Assembly: GCA_030672385.1 (NCBI GenBank)
Contig: DAOVGN010000047.1
Span: forward strand, 1-36,642
Source: Deltaproteobacteria bacterium
GTDB lineage: Bacteria > Desulfobacterota > B13-G15 > RBG-16-54-18
Direction: 5' to 3'
Length of the DNA: 36,642 nt
Both the position numbers and the translations under genes were made by a program. Under the pieces are notes generated by a model. That model worked only from the letters and a program-made list of their open reading frames with translations, did no database searches and was not told the DNA's origin. Position 1 is the first letter of the stretch. Each line of letters starts with the position of its first letter. Positions 24,659-32,106 of the stretch are shown in pieces.

Positions 24659-25006
24659 GTGGACTATCTGGTACGATTTAGCTATTACCCTGGAGACCCC
24701 CTCCAAGAGATAAAAGAGGAGGACCTGCGCCGTATTGCCGAGAGATGGGGCCTGCAGATCGGGTTAGAAGAAGTGAGAGGTGATGTAAAAGGAGGTCAAG
24801 AGGAAACCCTTGATAAAGACCTGGAAGAGATTACACAGACGGTGATCACAGTAGCAGGCGACCATGCCTCTTCCATCCGCGGTGGATTGGTGGACCTCAT
24901 CGAGAGGTACCGGGCCCCGCGCACCGTCTATGCCCTCTGGGGGAGCAACCCCTCCGGGGAGGCCATCGCCAGGGAGGTCATAGATGAGATGGATGGGTGG
25001 TGGTAA
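24659..25006 (+). CDS. Hypothetical protein between flavoprotein and Memo genes (115 aa)
   Basis: The ORF-track version (167 aa) begins inside the flavoprotein gene in a shadow frame. The real start is probably GTG 24659 behind AGGAG, giving a 115-aa protein starting DYLVRFSYYPGDPLQEIKEE. It is soluble, with a charged helical first half and a second half with ASSIRGGLVDLIERYRAPRT. The stop TAA overlaps the next ATG (TAATG), so translation is coupled to the Memo gene. I do not recognise a family; its constant position between two redox-linked genes hints at a shared task. Confidence 0.65.
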   Translation: MDYLVRFSYYPGDPLQEIKEEDLRRIAERWGLQIGLEEVRGDVKGGQEETLDKDLEEITQTVITVAGDHASSIRGGLVDLIERYRAPRTVYALWGSNPSGEAIAREVIDEMDGWW

Positions 25007-26244
25007 TGAAGACGGAGATGAAGGTGCAAAACCCGAAGGTCCGCCCGCTGGAGGCATTCCCGGTACAGATGTCAGGCAGGGAGATGATCGGGATCAAGGA
25101 CACTACCGGGATAAGCACGGAGATCATCTTCGTCCCTCCCGAGGCCTTTTTTCTCATCAGTTTGATGGATGGAACGCACAGCCTGCGAGATTTGCAGGCG
25201 GCCTATATGCACAAATATGGAGAGCTCCTCTTCACCGATAAAATCGAAGAGCTCACCGACCAACTGGACTCCTACTATTTTCTGGAAGGCCCCCGTTTTT
25301 TGAACCACCTCCGCCATATCCAGGAGGAGTTCAAAGCGGCAGATATCAGAAAGGCGGCCTTTGCCGGCAGGGGATATGAGGATCATCCCGAAAGGTTGAA
25401 GGCACAACTGAGGGGATACTTCACCGATAAGGAAGGTCCCCGGCCCCTCGAAGAAGGGGAAAAAAGACGAGCAATCAGAGGGATCGTGGCCCCGCACATA
25501 GACTTCGCCCGGGGAGGGGCTTGCTATGCCCACGCCTATAACACCGTGGGGGAGTCCACCGGGGCTGATCTCTACGTGATCCTCGGCACCTGCCACACCC
25601 CCATGACGAACCCCTTTGCCTTTACCCGAAAGACCTTTGAGACGCCCCTGGGCAAGGTCGCAGTCGAGGGGGAACTCGTCGAAAAGATCACACAACGACT
25701 CCCCTTCGACCCTTTTGGTGACGAGTTCTCTCACCGCCAGGAGCATACCATAGAGTTTCAGGTCCTCCTCCTCCAGTATATTTTGGGAAACAGGAGGTTT
25801 AAGATCCTCCCCATCTTGTGCAGCTCGTTCCATGAGATGATCAAACAAAGAGCCTCCCCTCTGGAAGACCCCCTCTATCGAGAAGCCATCGCCATCTTGA
25901 AGGAGGTCGTATCCCCCCTCCCCCACACCTGTTGTATCGCCAGCGCTGATCTGGCCCATGTAGGGCCTCAGTTCGGGGACCATGAGATGGTCACACCCGG
26001 AGTCCTAGCGGAGGTCAGGGGGAAGGATTTGGAGATGTTGAACTCTGTGGAACGACTGAACGAGGAGGATTTTTATCGCTTTATTCTCCAGGAAGGAGAT
26101 CGAAGAAACATCTGCGGCCTGCCCCCCATCTATGCCCTGTTACATCTAATAGAAGCCCAGAAGGGGGAATTATTGAAATATCAACAATGGCGCGACCCTC
26201 AGGGCATGGGGATGGTGAGCTTTGCCAGCATGGTCTTCACCTGA
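25006..26244 (+). CDS. amrB: AmmeMemoRadiSam system protein B (Memo family) with N-terminal extension
   Basis: 412 aa. From about residue 155 it is a Memo-family domain, related to non-heme-iron extradiol dioxygenases: GIVAPHIDFARGGACYAHAY, LGTCHTPM, SHRQEHTIEFQVLLLQYILG, LPILCSSFHE and ASADLAHVGPQFGD supply the usual His/Cys pocket. Residues 1 to about 120 form an extra domain with IIFVPPEAFFLISLMDGTHS followed by LRDLQAAYMHKYGELLFTDK, resembling a PqqD-like wing. In many genomes Memo is encoded with an AMMECR1 protein and a radical SAM enzyme; neither is in this window. The start is placed at ATG 25006, coupled to the 115-aa gene by TAATG. Cellular reaction unknown. Confidence 0.85.
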   Translation: MKTEMKVQNPKVRPLEAFPVQMSGREMIGIKDTTGISTEIIFVPPEAFFLISLMDGTHSLRDLQAAYMHKYGELLFTDKIEELTDQLDSYYFLEGPRFLNHLRHIQEEFKAADIRKAAFAGRGYEDHPERLKAQLRGYFTDKEGPRPLEEGEKRRAIRGIVAPHIDFARGGACYAHAYNTVGESTGADLYVILGTCHTPMTNPFAFTRKTFETPLGKVAVEGELVEKITQRLPFDPFGDEFSHRQEHTIEFQVLLLQYILGNRRFKILPILCSSFHEMIKQRASPLEDPLYREAIAILKEVVSPLPHTCCIASADLAHVGPQFGDHEMVTPGVLAEVRGKDLEMLNSVERLNEEDFYRFILQEGDRRNICGLPPIYALLHLIEAQKGELLKYQQWRDPQGMGMVSFASMVFT

Positions 26245-26277
26245 ACCCGACCCTACTACAATAAACTCTCAATATTT

Positions 26278-26362
26278 CCTCTCCCCTTTGGGGAGAGGAA
26301 TAAGGTGAGGGGGAAAACCATATCCACCCTCACCCCGACCCTCTCCCGCCAGAGGGAGAGGG
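26278..26362. repeat. REP-like pair of hairpins
   Basis: CCTCTCCCC/GGGGAGAGG (26278-26298) and CCCTCTCCC/GGGAGAGGG (26339-26362) flank a third inverted pair, AGGTGAGGG/CCCTCACC (about 26303-26333). The block fills the gap between the Memo and DUF434 genes. The CCCTCACC..CCCTCTCCC style matches widespread intergenic repeats of proteobacteria. It could also stop transcription from the Memo operon. Confidence 0.65.
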
Positions 26363-26403
26363 AGTGATAAAGGATTGTCATCGTTCTGGGTGACGAAGTC
26401 GTC

Positions 26404-27087
26404 ATGAGAAATGAGATAGCAATGGAAATACCAAAAGAGCTATGGGAGGCCATCGAGGATCTACGTTACCTCCTGAGCCGTGGCTATCCGAGAGAGGGCT
26501 CCCTCCAGGCGGTGGGCAACCGATATAACTTCACCCAAGACCTCAGACACCTCTTGCGCCGAGGGGTCTTCCCTGCTCACGTAGCTGAGGCGAGGAGGCG
26601 AAAGATGGTCTCTGTGGAGGAGATCAGGGGGAAGCAGCTTGCCATAGACGGCTATAACGTCATCATCACCTTGGAAAGCGCCCTGAAGGGAAAGACCATC
26701 CTGTTGGCCGACGACGGCTTTATCAGGGATATCTCAGGGGTCTCCGGTGGATATCGAGAGGGCGCGGCAACGACCGAGGCCTTGGGTTTGATCGCCGACC
26801 TTCTGGAGGCCTCAGGACCGGCACAGGTCATCTTCCTCCTCGACTCCCCCATCAGCGGCAGTGGAGAGTTGGCCGCCAGGATCAGGGCCCTCATGAGGGA
26901 GCGGGGGGTTTGTGGGGATGCCTCGGCGGTGAAGGTCCCGGAGCGGATCATGGAGGGATATAAAGGGATTATCGCCAGCAGCGACTCTGCCCTCATCGAT
27001 CAGGCCCAGGGGGTCTTTGATCTCGCTGGTCACCTCATCAGAGAAAAGTTGAAGGCATCTTTTATAGACATGGGGATGAAGAGATGA
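26404..27087 (+). CDS. DUF434 domain protein
   Basis: 227 aa. The N-terminal ~60 residues are helical (ELWEAIEDLRYLLSRGYPRE..LRHLLRRGVFP), matching DUF434. The rest (LAIDGYNVIITLESALKGKT, ADDGFIRDISG, IFLLDSPISGSGELAARIRA, IIASSDSALIDQA) has the pattern of conserved acidic residues in a Rossmann-like fold, as in PIN/NYN-type nucleases. A nuclease role is inference. No good ribosome site is visible before ATG 26404; ATG 26425 is an alternative. Its stop overlaps the ATG of the acuC remnant (ATGA), which implies an original operon of DUF434 and acuC. Confidence 0.8.
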   Translation: MRNEIAMEIPKELWEAIEDLRYLLSRGYPREGSLQAVGNRYNFTQDLRHLLRRGVFPAHVAEARRRKMVSVEEIRGKQLAIDGYNVIITLESALKGKTILLADDGFIRDISGVSGGYREGAATTEALGLIADLLEASGPAQVIFLLDSPISGSGELAARIRALMRERGVCGDASAVKVPERIMEGYKGIIASSDSALIDQAQGVFDLAGHLIREKLKASFIDMGMKR

Positions 27088-27285
27088 AGGCCGCCTTAGT
27101 TCACAGTGAAGAGATGAAACGATACGATTTCGGCCCTGGTCAGCGGGGTCTCGGGGATCGAGGTGGACCTGAAAGAACCAACCCCCCTGCCCCCCTGGCT
27201 CGATGAGGAGGTGGGGATGGAGCAGGTGAAACAGGTGGTGGTGGAGGTGAAGGGGCATCTCTCACCATTTTGGAACTGCTTGTAG
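27084..27285 (+). pseudogene. acuC-like deacetylase gene with large internal deletion
   Basis: The frame from ATG 27084 gives KAALVHSEEMKRYDFGPG, the N-terminus of AcuC/histone-deacetylase-like amidohydrolases. Around 27135-27145 the homology ends. A different frame (stop TAG 27283) gives VSGIEVDLKEPTPLPPWLDE followed by EVGMEQVKQVVVEVKGHLSP and FWN, matching an AcuC C-terminus. The active-site core, roughly 300 codons, is gone and the two ends are out of frame. AcuC normally deacetylates acetyl-CoA synthetase, so the loss may mean that protein acetylation control of acyl-CoA ligases is absent or encoded elsewhere. Confidence 0.75.
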
Positions 27286-27309
27286 ATACCTGTCCCTAAC
27301 ACCTGAACC

Positions 27310-27338
27310 TTGACGGTCTCCCCCCGCATGCTTATATT
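27310..27338 (+). promoter_or_regulatory. Putative sigma70 promoter of the LysE exporter gene
   Basis: TTGACG, exactly 17 bp, then TATATT, ending about 20 bp before the lysE-like start codon. Spacing and boxes are good. The predicted leader is only about 15 nt. Confidence 0.55.
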
Positions 27339-27358
27339 CCCTATAGTCTTGTGAGGAT

Positions 27359-27994
27359 ATGATGTGGGCCTTGGCAGGAATATTCGCAAGCTCTTTTGTA
27401 GTGGGGCTTTCCGGAGCGCTCATGCCAGGGCCGGTCCTCACGGTGACCATCGCCGAGACCACCAGACGGGGTTTCTGGGCAGGCCCTCTGGTTGTACTGG
27501 GTCATGGGATCATTGAATTTGCCCTCTTTGTGGCGTTGGTCCTGGGGCTTGGTAGCCTCCTGCAACAGGACCTCGTCTTTGGAATCGTCGGAACCGGGGG
27601 TGCCGTCGTCCTCATCTTGATGGGGATAGGGATGATGAGGAAAACAAAGGAGGCCACCCTGAAAATTCAGCTTGCAGAGGGAGAACGCAGCAGACCTGTG
27701 CTCGCGGGTATTGTGACCAGTATCGCCAATCCATACTTTATCATCTGGTGGGCGACCATCGGGCTATCGTACATCGCCCTCTCCCAGCAGTACGGGGTAA
27801 AAGGATTGAGCGCCTTCTATTCCGGTCATATCATGGCGGATGTAGCCTGGTATGTCTCCATCGCCGGGGCCATCACCCTGGGCAAAAGGGTCATGGATGA
27901 CCGGACGTATAGATGGATCATCGGCATCTGTGGTGGGTTTCTCCTGATCCTTGGGGTCTACTTCGGTTTCAAGGGTCTGAGTGTGCTGGTCTAA
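27359..27994 (+). CDS. LysE-family amino-acid exporter
   Basis: 211 aa with six hydrophobic segments. Family signatures are FVVGLSGALMPGPVLTVTIA in the first helix and ITSIANPYFIIWW-like VTSIANPYFIIWWATIGLSY in the fourth. LysE/RhtB proteins export amino acids or similar small molecules across the cytoplasmic membrane; the substrate is not known. Two consecutive ATG codons (27359, 27362) follow GTGAGGAT; either may serve. It has its own promoter just upstream and is followed by an MBL hydrolase gene 21 bp on. Confidence 0.88.
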   Translation: MMWALAGIFASSFVVGLSGALMPGPVLTVTIAETTRRGFWAGPLVVLGHGIIEFALFVALVLGLGSLLQQDLVFGIVGTGGAVVLILMGIGMMRKTKEATLKIQLAEGERSRPVLAGIVTSIANPYFIIWWATIGLSYIALSQQYGVKGLSAFYSGHIMADVAWYVSIAGAITLGKRVMDDRTYRWIIGICGGFLLILGVYFGFKGLSVLV

Positions 27995-28015
27995 AAATAT
28001 TGTAGGAGGTATTTC

Positions 28016-28657
28016 GTGATACTGAAATCATTAGTCGTAGGACCGATTCAGGCAAACTGTTATATCCTGGGGTGCGAGCGGACCAAACAGGCAGCGGTGA
28101 TCGACCCCGGGGATGAGGTGGACCGAATCCTGATTGAGCTGGCCAAAGATGAGCTGCGCCTGGTCTATATCATCAACACCCACGGACACTTCGACCATAC
28201 CGGGGGCAACAAGGCCCTCAAGGAGGCCACCGGTGCCGAACTCCTGATACACCGCGCCGACGCCCCCATGATCACGCATCAGGGAAGCAGTGCAGCGGCC
28301 TGGGGGATGAACGTGCAAAATTCCCCTGCACCGGATCGTTATATCGACGAGGGTGATGTCATCACCTTCGGGGATATCTCCCTGAAGGTCCTCAACACCC
28401 CTGGCCACTCGCCAGGAGGGATCTCGCTCGTCACCGATAAGATGGTCTTTGTGGGGGATACCCTCTTCGCCAGCTCCATCGGCAGGACCGACTTTCCTGG
28501 CGGTGATTACGAAGGGCTCATTCGCGGTGTGCAGACCAAGATCTTCACCCTCGGGGACGATGTGGTGGTCTATCCTGGACATGGACCACAGACCACCGTG
28601 GGACAGGAAAAACAGTACAATCCCTTCTTTGCAGGAGGGGGAATGAGATTATTTTGA
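28016..28657 (+). CDS. MBL-fold metallo-hydrolase (glyoxalase II-like)
   Basis: A 213-aa cytoplasmic hydrolase with a complete set of metal motifs: NTHGHFDHTGG, LNTPGHSPGGISLV, FVGDTLFASSIGRTDFPGGD and VVYPGHGPQTTVG. This is the YcbL/GloB-like type II subset, which acts on thioesters such as S-lactoylglutathione analogues; in an anaerobe the natural thiol is unknown. GTG 28016 is supported by AGGAGG seven bases upstream. It lies 21 bp behind the LysE gene, probably cotranscribed. It ends seven bases from the convergent MFS gene, so there is no room for a terminator between them. Confidence 0.92.
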   Translation: MILKSLVVGPIQANCYILGCERTKQAAVIDPGDEVDRILIELAKDELRLVYIINTHGHFDHTGGNKALKEATGAELLIHRADAPMITHQGSSAAAWGMNVQNSPAPDRYIDEGDVITFGDISLKVLNTPGHSPGGISLVTDKMVFVGDTLFASSIGRTDFPGGDYEGLIRGVQTKIFTLGDDVVVYPGHGPQTTVGQEKQYNPFFAGGGMRLF

Positions 28658-28664
28658 GGCTCAT

Positions 28665-29852
28665 TCATCCCTCCTGGCCTCTCCTAGGCGACAACGATCT
28701 GCCAAGTATAAACAAGGCTGGCAGGGCAAGTACCTGCATCGCCACGGCAAACATAATTACATAACCTATAGATATCTCATACAAAATTCCTATCAACAAG
28801 CTCCCCAAAAACCAGGATGCCCCGTAGGCGGTATTGAAGATACCGTAGGCGAAACCCCTGCGTTCCATCGGTGTCAGATCAGCTATGGCAGCGCGCATAA
28901 TGGTCTCCTGGATCCCCATGACCGCCCCCCAGAGGACCACACCCACGACGGCGAGAGCGTAGCTTCCTGAAAACCCCAGAAAGGGGATGGGGATAGTCAA
29001 GAGCGGCAGGGTGATCAACGAGATAAGGCCGACCCTGTCGTAGGTCTTGCCGATGATGAGGGCCACCACGGCGTCCACACCCATTGCCATGGCGTACAAG
29101 AGGGGTATCTGTATCTCCGGCACCACTGATTGGACCTTCAGGTGATAGGAGATGAGCTGAAAGTTGGCAAAACCCGCCACACTCAGGAAGGCAAAGAGGG
29201 TATATACCCAGAAGGATTTGGGGAGCTTCTTCCTTGTATCAGGTGGCGTCGTATCGTGAGATCGCTCCATCGCCTCTGGCGCGGGGACCTTTCGCCTCGC
29301 TACCGCCAGGACGACCAGGGTCAAGAGGGCAGGCAGCAATAAGATCGTGAAGCCAGTCCGATACCCACCCCGCAGGAAAAAGACGAAGAAAAAGATCAAA
29401 GGGCCGATAAAAGCGCCCACCTGATCCAGGGCCTCGTGGATGCCGAAACCCCAACCCCTGCCCACTTCCTTGGTGGCATAGGAGAGGATGGTATCCCGCG
29501 CCGGAGTCCTGATGGCCTTGCCCATGCGCTCCACAATGATAAAGATGGCAGCCACCTGCCACACACCTGCCAGGGCCAAGAGTGGGATGGACAGAATGAG
29601 GCCGTAGCCGATAAATACGAAAATCCAATATCTGCCCGTGCGGTCGGCCATATATCCGGAGATCAGCCGCAGCGCATAGCCGAGAAACTCCCCCAGCCCT
29701 GCAACCAGGCCGACAACAGCAGCGCTCGCCCCCACGGTGGAGAGAAAGGGGCCGGTGACACTGCGCGCGCCCTCGTAGGTGATATCCCCGAACAGGCTCA
29801 CCATCCCCAGCAGGATGATGAACTGATAAGCCAACCTTCTAGTGTCTTTCAT
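28665..29852 (-). CDS. MFS transporter
   Basis: About 395 aa with 12 hydrophobic segments and the MFS loop motif RLISGYMADRTGRYW between helices 2 and 3, plus a second-half counterpart (GKTYDRVGLIS). Residues following the third helix (ERMGKAIRTPARDTILSYAT) match a subgroup of uncharacterised bacterial MFS proteins. Substrate unknown. The ORF track begins at TTG 29879, but ATG 29852 is a more natural start; neither has a good ribosome site. Only about 30 bp separate it from the broken integron-integrase fragment, suggesting that a deletion joined them. Confidence 0.88.
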   Translation of the reverse strand: MKDTRRLAYQFIILLGMVSLFGDITYEGARSVTGPFLSTVGASAAVVGLVAGLGEFLGYALRLISGYMADRTGRYWIFVFIGYGLILSIPLLALAGVWQVAAIFIIVERMGKAIRTPARDTILSYATKEVGRGWGFGIHEALDQVGAFIGPLIFFFVFFLRGGYRTGFTILLLPALLTLVVLAVARRKVPAPEAMERSHDTTPPDTRKKLPKSFWVYTLFAFLSVAGFANFQLISYHLKVQSVVPEIQIPLLYAMAMGVDAVVALIIGKTYDRVGLISLITLPLLTIPIPFLGFSGSYALAVVGVVLWGAVMGIQETIMRAAIADLTPMERRGFAYGIFNTAYGASWFLGSLLIGILYEISIGYVIMFAVAMQVLALPALFILGRSLSPRRGQEG

Positions 29853-29883
29853 CGGTCTGCTCGATGCTCTTCTCGACAAATGG

Positions 29884-30000
29884 TCAGGTCTTACTTGCCG
29901 AAGTATACACGATATACGCTTGTCCTATAAGGGTAGAATAATGTTGTAAGTGGAACGCTTCTCGAATCTGATCAAGGAGCTTTGTTCGGCGTTTTTCCAT
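29884..30000 (-). pseudogene. N-terminal remnant of an integron-type tyrosine integrase
   Basis: On the minus strand an ATG at 30000 preceded by AAGAGG opens a 38-codon frame. It reads EKRRTKLLDQIREAFHLQHY, then STLIGQAYIVYT, and soon stops at TGA 29884. K(L/V)LDQ-(I/L)-RE..(L/Q)HYS....QAY is the hallmark start of IntI-type integrases (class 1 IntI has [26 protein letters not shown]). The DNA-binding middle and catalytic R..HRH..Y part are absent; the MFS gene begins where they should be. The direction, away from the plus-strand gene array, is the one expected for an integron integrase. Short, so paralogous phage-type integrases are possible. Confidence 0.6.
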
Positions 30001-30069
30001 CCTCTTAATCTCTCGATCTGCCAGCGGGATTACGGTTCATCAAACTTATCAAACAACATCTCCTTTTTC

Positions 30070-30098
30070 TTGACTTTACTGATTTTATTACTTAAAAT
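30070..30098 (+). promoter_or_regulatory. Putative cassette promoter (Pc-like)
   Basis: TTGACT, a 17-bp spacer and TAAAAT, lying between the integrase remnant and the first plus-strand gene of the array and pointing into the array. The first gene begins about 155 bp after the expected start of transcription. This is the position of the common Pc promoter in integrons. Confidence 0.5.
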
Positions 30099-30227
30099 AG
30101 TTACAATAAGAGACAAAACATTGCAATGCCCCATCATTTGCTATTCTCATTGAGTTATACACAAGCTTTACAGAATTTTCATTCTATATTTTAGGATGAA
30201 ATACGGAAAATCTTCTGTATATTAATT

Positions 30228-30234
30228 GTTAGGT
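30228..30234 (+). other. attI-like core GTTAGGT
   Basis: GTTAGGT fits the integron core GTTRRRY and lies 25 bp before the first array gene, at the place where an attI/cassette junction is expected. Seven bases alone are weak evidence; context gives it weight. Nothing else is seen in the gap 29.88-30.26 kb beyond the integrase remnant and promoter. Confidence 0.35.
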
Positions 30235-30259
30235 TCCAAAATTAGGTAGAGATTAATCG

Positions 30260-31258
30260 ATGAAAGTTATAGAGTGGTTCACTCAAGGAAAGCGACTGGA
30301 AGTCTTAACGTTGATTGTGTTAGTAATTGGTTGGCTTGGAAATTACTTCTTAGTTCAACGCTATGCCGCAAGAGTGAGCGAAGCGAAGTTTTCTAAAGAA
30401 ACAGCCCTGTTAATCAGCGAATTACAACCAAAAGTATCTGCTAATATAAATGGATTTATGTATCGAGACGGTAGAGCGGAAATCTTTTACAATATAGAAA
30501 ACGCCGGCATACATTCCGTCACAATAAGTCGACAAAAAAGCGAATTTTGGCCTGACAACCGCTTAGAAGATCAATATATAGATGGTAAGAACTACGAGAT
30601 TTCGCATCCCAGAACATTTAGCTTGCCTCCTGGACAAAAAATTACACACGCCATCTACGTTAATTTCATATCAGGGCAAAAACCGAAGGCTAGCTTCTAC
30701 TCCAAAATACTTTTTAAATATCAGACGAACCCCACTGTTGTAAATATTTACGCAAAACAGTTAAAAGCACATGTTAGCGATGAACAACTATCAGAATTAT
30801 CCACGTTTTATCAAGGGCAGGAGGGGTATATAGGAATTAGTTATGCAACATCACCAAACGAACCTCAAATAGTTATTCAGATAGACGGCAAGCAAATAAA
30901 AAGTGGCATACAGAATGGTGCTAAATATATAGGAGGTACCATTCACATTGCAAATAATGGTGGTGCACTCGCTACACTGATCCTGGAAAACGGTCCTCTT
31001 ATGGTAACTCCTGTTACCTTTTCGGATGGAAATGGAATAAAACTCGGCGACACACGACGATATGGCATCTTTGGAGACGTTACGTTAAAACAGCCATACC
31101 TAACGTCTTACTCTATTCATGGAGGAAATAGGAAGTCTTTCCCATACCTTGTTCTGGTTGAATCTGCGGGAATCTACTATGTTGATTTCAGAATCCAGCA
31201 GCCAGGGCACAATTATACCCAGACTTGGTCAGGAAGTACGTACGTAGTTGTGAAGTAA
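30260..31258 (+). CDS. Unknown membrane-anchored protein (332 aa)
   Basis: One N-terminal transmembrane helix around residues 15-34 (VLTLIVLVIGWLGNYFLVQR), a short helical linker (ARVSEAKFSKETALLISELQ) and a long beta-rich remainder with many Gly, Asn and Tyr residues (IFYNIENAGIHSVTISRQ, IQIDGKQIKSGIQNGAKYIG). The orientation could place the bulk on either side of the membrane. No family is recognised. Codon use is much more AT-rich than in the genes to the left. It is the first gene after the proposed promoter and attI-like core, and the first repeat copy follows it. No strong ribosome site; TAGAGATTAATCG precedes ATG. Confidence 0.75.
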   Translation: MKVIEWFTQGKRLEVLTLIVLVIGWLGNYFLVQRYAARVSEAKFSKETALLISELQPKVSANINGFMYRDGRAEIFYNIENAGIHSVTISRQKSEFWPDNRLEDQYIDGKNYEISHPRTFSLPPGQKITHAIYVNFISGQKPKASFYSKILFKYQTNPTVVNIYAKQLKAHVSDEQLSELSTFYQGQEGYIGISYATSPNEPQIVIQIDGKQIKSGIQNGAKYIGGTIHIANNGGALATLILENGPLMVTPVTFSDGNGIKLGDTRRYGIFGDVTLKQPYLTSYSIHGGNRKSFPYLVLVESAGIYYVDFRIQQPGHNYTQTWSGSTYVVVK

Positions 31259-31274
31259 TTGATAGTCGGATAGG

Positions 31275-31396
31275 GGTCTAGTCGGGAAGAAGCCGGGATT
31301 GAATCTTTACGCTTGACAAAACCGTGAGCAAAAAACCGAACCCCTCATAGCAGTGGACGTGGTAACCTGGACAGTAGAACCTCATTCTTAGACCAA
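31275..31396 (+). repeat. Interspersed repeat copy A (attC-like)
   Basis: The repeat core, starting GAATCTTTACGCTTGACAAA and containing CCGAACCCCTCAT, runs from 31301 and is about 80 percent identical by eye to copies B and C in their left half. Including flanks, the ends GGTCTA (31275-31280) and TAGACC (31389-31394) are perfectly complementary. The right end CTTAGAC differs from the integron core GTTAGAC by one base. It lies between two plus-strand genes. Confidence 0.65.
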
Positions 31397-31407
31397 CGGG
31401 GAACAGT

Positions 31408-31854
31408 ATGAATAATTCTCGTAAGATCAATCTTAAGGCAATCTTGATAGGTTTTTTTGTGGATATTGGCGGCACGACACTGGCCAGTTTTGTTTACGCA
31501 CTCATAATGGGTATTATATTGGCTGTGCAGGGAGTCCCTCCAACTGAGATCGAGGCCAAAATGGCTCAGGGCCCTGCTGTTTACCTCAGCAGTCTTGTTA
31601 TCGGTTTTGTCTTTACCTTTTTGGGAGGGTATGTTGCTGGACGCATTGCCAAAACCGCTGAGGTTTTGCACGGAGGTATGGTAGGGGTCATCGGCGTTCT
31701 GCTCGGTTTGGCGCTTTACACTCCCTTGAATTTCAGTGCCTATCCTGTGGGGTTCACGATGGTTGGATTTGCCCTTGCGATTCCCCTTGCCCTTCTCGGA
31801 GGGTATGTCGCAAAAAGCAAAAATGAGGAAGGAAAAGCGGAATTGCATCTCTAA
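31408..31854 (+). CDS. Small polytopic membrane protein of unknown function (148 aa)
   Basis: Four hydrophobic segments: residues about 10-38 (with ILIGFFVDIGGTTLASFVYA), 58-80, 88-104 and 112-135. Glycine-rich motifs LGGYVAGRIAKTAEVLHGG and LLGGYVAKSK occur in the loops. This resembles small bacterial membrane proteins with repeated 'GGY.A...A' units, but I do not recognise a named family. GGGGAAC lies before ATG 31408. It sits alone between repeat copies A and B, and its stop codon lies within the first bases of copy B, as is common for integron cassette genes and their attC. Confidence 0.75.
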   Translation: MNNSRKINLKAILIGFFVDIGGTTLASFVYALIMGIILAVQGVPPTEIEAKMAQGPAVYLSSLVIGFVFTFLGGYVAGRIAKTAEVLHGGMVGVIGVLLGLALYTPLNFSAYPVGFTMVGFALAIPLALLGGYVAKSKNEEGKAELHL

Positions 31855-31965
31855 TCTTGACAAAACCGTGAACACAAAACCGAACCCATCATCACAGCAG
31901 ATGTGGTAAACCGCTCTACTGATCTCCAGCGTCAGAAACCAAAAACCAAATAGTAATATGCCAAA
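31845..31965 (+). repeat. Interspersed repeat copy B
   Basis: Shares TCTTGACAAAACCGTGAACA, CAAAACCGAACCC and TCATCACAGC with copies A and C, and AAATAGTAATATGC with copy C. TCTTGAC near its left end can pair with GTCAGA at 31931-31936, leaving one base unpaired. Inside it, GTGG/CCGC forms a small hairpin. It begins inside the end of the upstream gene. Confidence 0.7.
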
Positions 31966-31974
31966 ATTATTAAG

Positions 31975-32032
31975 GGTAAGGTACTACTTTAAGCCACCAG
32001 AGGTATAAAATGGTACCTTACCATTGTTTTTT
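31975..32032 (+). terminator. Long inverted repeat with T-run before the kinase gene
   Basis: GGTAAGGTAC (31975-31984) and GTACCTTACC (32013-32022) are perfectly complementary, 28 bases apart, and are followed by ATTGTTTTTT. This fits an intrinsic terminator with a large loop. The loop contains TATAAAAT, which could instead be a -10 box. The rest of the gap to 32106 shows only a second GGTAATATGCCAA like that in the repeat tail. Confidence 0.5.
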
Positions 32033-32106
32033 AATTTTTAAGATTATGTGGTAATATGCCAATAGAATGATAGTGTCCCTTGGAATAATGACTGAGGAGA
32101 CAAACA

